A stretch of DNA of 64,000 nt from Devosia yakushimensis (GTDB lineage: Bacteria > Pseudomonadota > Alphaproteobacteria > Rhizobiales > Devosiaceae), in NCBI RefSeq assembly GCF_030159855.1, contig NZ_BSNG01000001.1, positions 3,348,001-3,412,000 on the forward strand. The letters are read 5' to 3'. A model generated the notes under the pieces. That model saw only the letters and a program-made list of their open reading frames with translations. It did no database searches and was not told the DNA's origin. This document shows positions 61,131 through 64,000 of the stretch, one piece after another. How positions within the stretch are numbered: position 1 is the stretch's first letter; every line of letters starts with the position of its first letter. A program made the position numbers and the translations under genes.

Positions 61131-62051
61131 TCACCGCGTCGAAGCGATCCCATAAATCCGCTCGATATCATCGAGCGCCAGATGGGCCGCCATGATCCCG
61201 CCTGCCGTGGCCCAGACCGTATCGGACACGCCATAGACATGGCCGGCCTTGGCGGCATCCAGCGCCTGCCAGAGCGGATCGGCCAGCCAGGCCTTTTGCT
61301 CTTCCAGCGCCAACCCGTCCCCGGTTTCGTAGGAGAAATAGAGCAGGCGGTCGCCATCCAGATCGGGAATGCGTTCCTTGGTGATCGGTTCGGCCAGGCC
61401 CGGTTTGTCCTGGGCCGCGGGGCGGCCAAAGCCGATATCGCGCAGGATGGAGCCGGAGAAACTGTCATTGTTATAGGCGTAGTTCTGCCCGGCAATGAAC
61501 CGCACAAGGCCAACCTTTTCGGCGCGGCGATCGCCCAGCTCCGATTGGATGGCCTCGACGCGCCGCTGGTAATCGGCCAGAAGCGCCTCGCCTTCGGCGC
61601 TCTTGCCGATGGCGCCGCTATAGACGGCGAGGTTTTCCCGCCACTGGCCGGTAATATTCTCGACGAACACCGTGGGGGCGATGGCCGAGAGCTGGTCGTA
61701 GATTTTTTCGTGCCGCTTCTTGTTGCCGATGATGAGGTCGGGCTCGAGTGCGGCAATGGTCTCCATGTCGGGGGCCAGTTCCTCGCCCACCAGAATTGTG
61801 TCGGCCAATTGGGCGGCGACGTGATCGAACCAGGGATTGGCATTGGCCGAACGGACGGCGCCGACCGGCACGATGCCGAGCGCCAGAAGGTCCTCGGTTG
61901 CCTCATTGGTAAGGGCGACAATCCGCACTGGGGCCTCGGGAACGCTGGTGGTGCCCATGATATGGGTGACGTCGCGGGCAGAGGCGAAGGGCATGGTCAA
62001 AGCCAGGATAGCCGGCATGGCCAGAAACGAGAAAAGGCGGCGAGTGATCAT
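61131..62051 (-). CDS. Iron-siderophore ABC transporter substrate-binding protein (FepB/FhuD type)
   Basis: A 306-residue cluster A-II binding protein with a signal peptide (1-25, ending MPFASA). The fold begins with TTSVPEAPVRIVALTNEATEDLLALGIVPVGA and has LEPDLIIGNKKRHEKIYDQLSAIAPTVF, typical of siderophore-binding proteins. Start ATG 62051; the upstream in-frame codons run into a dyad that is probably an iron operator. No permease or ATPase gene follows in this window; downstream on the strand is the repeat and panC. Confidence 0.9.
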   Translation of the reverse strand: MITRRLFSFLAMPAILALTMPFASARDVTHIMGTTSVPEAPVRIVALTNEATEDLLALGIVPVGAVRSANANPWFDHVAAQLADTILVGEELAPDMETIAALEPDLIIGNKKRHEKIYDQLSAIAPTVFVENITGQWRENLAVYSGAIGKSAEGEALLADYQRRVEAIQSELGDRRAEKVGLVRFIAGQNYAYNNDSFSGSILRDIGFGRPAAQDKPGLAEPITKERIPDLDGDRLLYFSYETGDGLALEEQKAWLADPLWQALDAAKAGHVYGVSDTVWATAGGIMAAHLALDDIERIYGIASTR

Positions 62052-62067
62052 CTGCGGTCCATAAAAA

Positions 62068-62082
62068 TGACAATCATAGTCA
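62068..62082. promoter_or_regulatory. Candidate iron-responsive dyad
   Basis: TGACAATCATAGTCA, a partial palindrome (TGAC...GTCA with AT core), 17 bases before the siderophore-binding protein start. Shape is compatible with a RirA IRO or Fur/Irr-type site; assignment between them is not possible by eye. Confidence 0.45.
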
Positions 62083-62115
62083 TGTTTGGACATCAATCCT
62101 GCCGCAGCGGCGAAG

Positions 62116-63330
62116 TCAAGCGCCCTGACGCTGCAACAGACGCCGCATGATCGGGATCATCGCCAACCCGCCCAAAGCGGGCACCGCGGCCAGGGCCAGC
62201 CAGGGAATGGCGGCTGCGACCGAGGGCACCAGCGCCAGATCGAGAATGGGACCGAGCAGGATATTGCCGACCAGCACGGCCAAGCCGCCCACCGAGGCCA
62301 GCGCACCATAATAGATCCCGGTCGGCCGGCCTTTGGCAAAGCGGGGCACGATGTCCATGGCGACGGGCTTGACGATCATCTGGCCCAGGATCAGCAGTGC
62401 CACCATGGCAATGGCTGGGGCCAGCCGCCATGGGCCGGATGGCGCCGGAAAAGTGGCGCAATATGCGGTCAGCGCAAAGGCCAGCGCCATGAGCAGGAAA
62501 CCGGCGGCCAGGCTTGCCGCCCAGCTCAGTTTCTGCGCCAGCCGCGCCGCCGGCAGCTGCAGCACGACGATCATCACCGAGGCGATCATGAAGAGCGGCG
62601 CCAGGTCCATATCGCTGCCGCCAGCGCGCTTCACCTCGACCGGCAGGGCGAAATAGAGCTGGTTATAGCTGAACAGGAACCCGGCATGGGCAAGGGTGAA
62701 AGCCACAAACAGCTTGTCGGTAAAGACATGCCACCAGGCGCCATCCTGCCGCTGCAGCACCGGGCTTCCACTGCGCGGCAGATAGATGTGCAGCACGATA
62801 TAGGCCAGGAGAAACACGCCGGCGCCGGCAAAGGCCATGGCCTTGAAACCCACGCCCAACAGCAATGCACCGAGCAGCGGCCCCACCACCGCGCCCAGTT
62901 CGCCCCAGACCGCCAGCCGGGCAAAAAACTGCAGGCGCGTGCCCTTGCCCTCGCGCGCCGCCGCCTCGCCCGCCTCTGCGGCCAGCGAGGAAATGGCGGG
63001 CGAAAACAGCGAGCCGGCGAGCCCGGTGAGACAGGCGCCGAGCAGCACGGTGAGGAAACTGTCGCTCAGGCCCAGAACAACGAAGCCCACGATGCGCAGC
63101 ATGCAACCGAGCAGGATCAGGCGCCGGGCGCCAAGCCGGTCGGCAAAGGCGCCGCCCACGATGAACAGCCCCTGCTGGGAAAAGGTCCTGAGCCCGAGCA
63201 CGAGCCCGATGACAGCGCTTTCCAGCCGCAGGTCATCGCGCATGAAGGCAGCCAGAAACGGCACCACCATGTAGAACCCGACCATGAAGATGAACTGGTT
63301 CGAGAGCAGCAGGAGAGTGGAAACAGGCAA
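62116..63330 (-). CDS. MFS transporter (DHA1 type)
   Basis: A 404-residue major facilitator with twelve spans and the loop 2-3 motif GGAFADRLGARRLILLG (about 59-75). TTG start at 63330. It lies upstream of the siderophore-binding protein on the same strand; the 64 bases between carry the iron-type dyad, so the two may be separate transcripts. A siderophore exporter or a ferric-siderophore importer is possible by context; a drug exporter cannot be excluded. Confidence 0.88.
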   Translation of the reverse strand: MPVSTLLLLSNQFIFMVGFYMVVPFLAAFMRDDLRLESAVIGLVLGLRTFSQQGLFIVGGAFADRLGARRLILLGCMLRIVGFVVLGLSDSFLTVLLGACLTGLAGSLFSPAISSLAAEAGEAAAREGKGTRLQFFARLAVWGELGAVVGPLLGALLLGVGFKAMAFAGAGVFLLAYIVLHIYLPRSGSPVLQRQDGAWWHVFTDKLFVAFTLAHAGFLFSYNQLYFALPVEVKRAGGSDMDLAPLFMIASVMIVVLQLPAARLAQKLSWAASLAAGFLLMALAFALTAYCATFPAPSGPWRLAPAIAMVALLILGQMIVKPVAMDIVPRFAKGRPTGIYYGALASVGGLAVLVGNILLGPILDLALVPSVAAAIPWLALAAVPALGGLAMIPIMRRLLQRQGA

Positions 63331-63395
63331 GGGCGGGCTCGGCGGATAAGAACCGCCCAGCCATGGCCGATCACGGCGCGCCAGGCAAGGGCCTG

Positions 63396-64000
63396 CTAGG
63401 CCGGGCTCACCGTGGCGCCCTCGCCATCCAGATCGTCATCGTCCGGCCCCCCGGCATAGGCGGCCGAGAGCTGGCGGTAATATTTCGAGCGCAGCGCCAC
63501 TATGGTCACCACCACGCCGACCATTCCGGCCAGGGTAAAGACCAGCGCGATCCCCCGCGCCGGCCCCGTGCCGAACCAGGAGCCAATGGTCCGCGCCCCC
63601 GCACCATCGGTCATGAAGGGGATGACGACGAATTGGGTCAGCGGGCCGATGAGGAAGGCGGTCAAAGGGGAAGCCGCCTGTTCCACCGATTGGGCAAAGC
63701 CGAAGACCCGGCCCTGCCGCTCCAGCGGCACGACCTTTTGCAAAGTCGTGTGCTCGGCCGCTTCCGCATAGGGGCCCAGCAGCATCCAGACAAAACACCC
63801 GGCCGCCAGCAGCCAGATCGAGGATTGCAGGGTGAAGACGCAACACACCGCCCAGGTGATGAGATTGACCAGCAGCAGCGTGCGCAGCGGATTCCTGCCC
63901 AGGCCGGTTTTGGCGATGATGAGGCCGGACAGGATGAAGGCGGTCGAGAGCACGCCGAAAAGCAGCCCCCAGATCTGCACCGACACCAGCGAAAGGCCAT
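63396..64000 (-). CDS. MFS transporter, C-terminal part (cut by window end)
   Basis: An open frame enters at the right edge on the minus strand and stops at 63396, showing 200 residues: five or six spans, a KVVPLERQGRVFGFAQSVEQAASP segment typical of the DHA3/EntS-like branch of the major facilitator superfamily, and an acidic C-terminal tail (GGPDDDDLDGEGATVSPA). The start lies outside the window. It precedes the other MFS gene by 66 bases in the same direction. Confidence 0.85.
   Translation of the reverse strand, partial: GLSLVSVQIWGLLFGVLSTAFILSGLIIAKTGLGRNPLRTLLLVNLITWAVCCVFTLQSSIWLLAAGCFVWMLLGPYAEAAEHTTLQKVVPLERQGRVFGFAQSVEQAASPLTAFLIGPLTQFVVIPFMTDGAGARTIGSWFGTGPARGIALVFTLAGMVGVVVTIVALRSKYYRQLSAAYAGGPDDDDLDGEGATVSPA

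Overview
The window is a GC-rich chromosomal segment of an alphaproteobacterium of the order Hyphomicrobiales. The family-level look, with many CUT1 sugar transporters, Gfo/Idh dehydrogenases, aldo/keto reductases and LacI/DeoR regulators, is most like Devosia and relatives; this is inference from gene content and not a phylogenetic result. Supporting order-level signatures are a membrane-bound ferritin (mbfA) behind Irr-type ICE boxes, a SitABCD manganese transporter behind a Mur-like box, and a phn gene end of rhizobial type. I saw no rRNA, tRNA, CRISPR array, insertion sequence or prophage.

Layout. 1-7 kb: aldo/keto reductase, sugar 1-dehydrogenase / VOC / glycerate kinase group, then the end of a phosphonate cluster (DUF1045, phnM and a phnN broken by an internal deletion). 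7-13.5 kb: orphan LacI and LysR regulators, a second aldo/keto reductase next to a tiny AT-richer Cys-rich protein, trhO, and a TetR/DUF6463 pair with two palindromic operators. 13.5-20.4 kb: mbfA, a CPYC flavoprotein, a secreted protein, and a surface-polysaccharide block (O-antigen ligase-like protein and three glycosyltransferases). 20.4-26.2 kb: VOC/TetR pair, an orphan tail-fibre-like protein with an S74 autoprocessing domain, and sitABCD.

26.2-34.8 kb is the most notable stretch: a LacI repressor, a 40-bp tandem operator, a complete CUT1 ABC importer, a GH91 enzyme without a signal peptide and a GH32 fructosidase. I read this as import and intracellular breakdown of a difructose dianhydride (an inulin-derived cyclic disaccharide) to fructose. 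36.6-44.5 kb is a second self-contained catabolic island: ABC ATPase divergent from a DeoR repressor, binding protein, two permeases, a glycerophosphodiester phosphodiesterase, an inositol-phosphatase-family protein and a DUF4432 mutarotase-like protein. The logic (import a sugar phosphodiester, cut it, dephosphorylate it) parallels the agrocinopine acc system of Agrobacterium but with a different transporter class.

44.6-64 kb: DUF4139 envelope protein, a polymerase-only LigD, MerR/aldo-keto reductase pair with a 19-bp-spacer promoter, a sulfonate-type ABC transporter, a hydrolase, a sugar-oxidation group (two TIM-barrel isomerase-like proteins, GMC oxidoreductase, Gfo/Idh dehydrogenase), the vitamin B5/CoA operon panB-coaBC-panC, and an iron-siderophore binding protein with two MFS transporters, the last cut by the window end. 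Five palindromic repeat elements, of several sequence families, all sit in tail-to-tail intergenic gaps.
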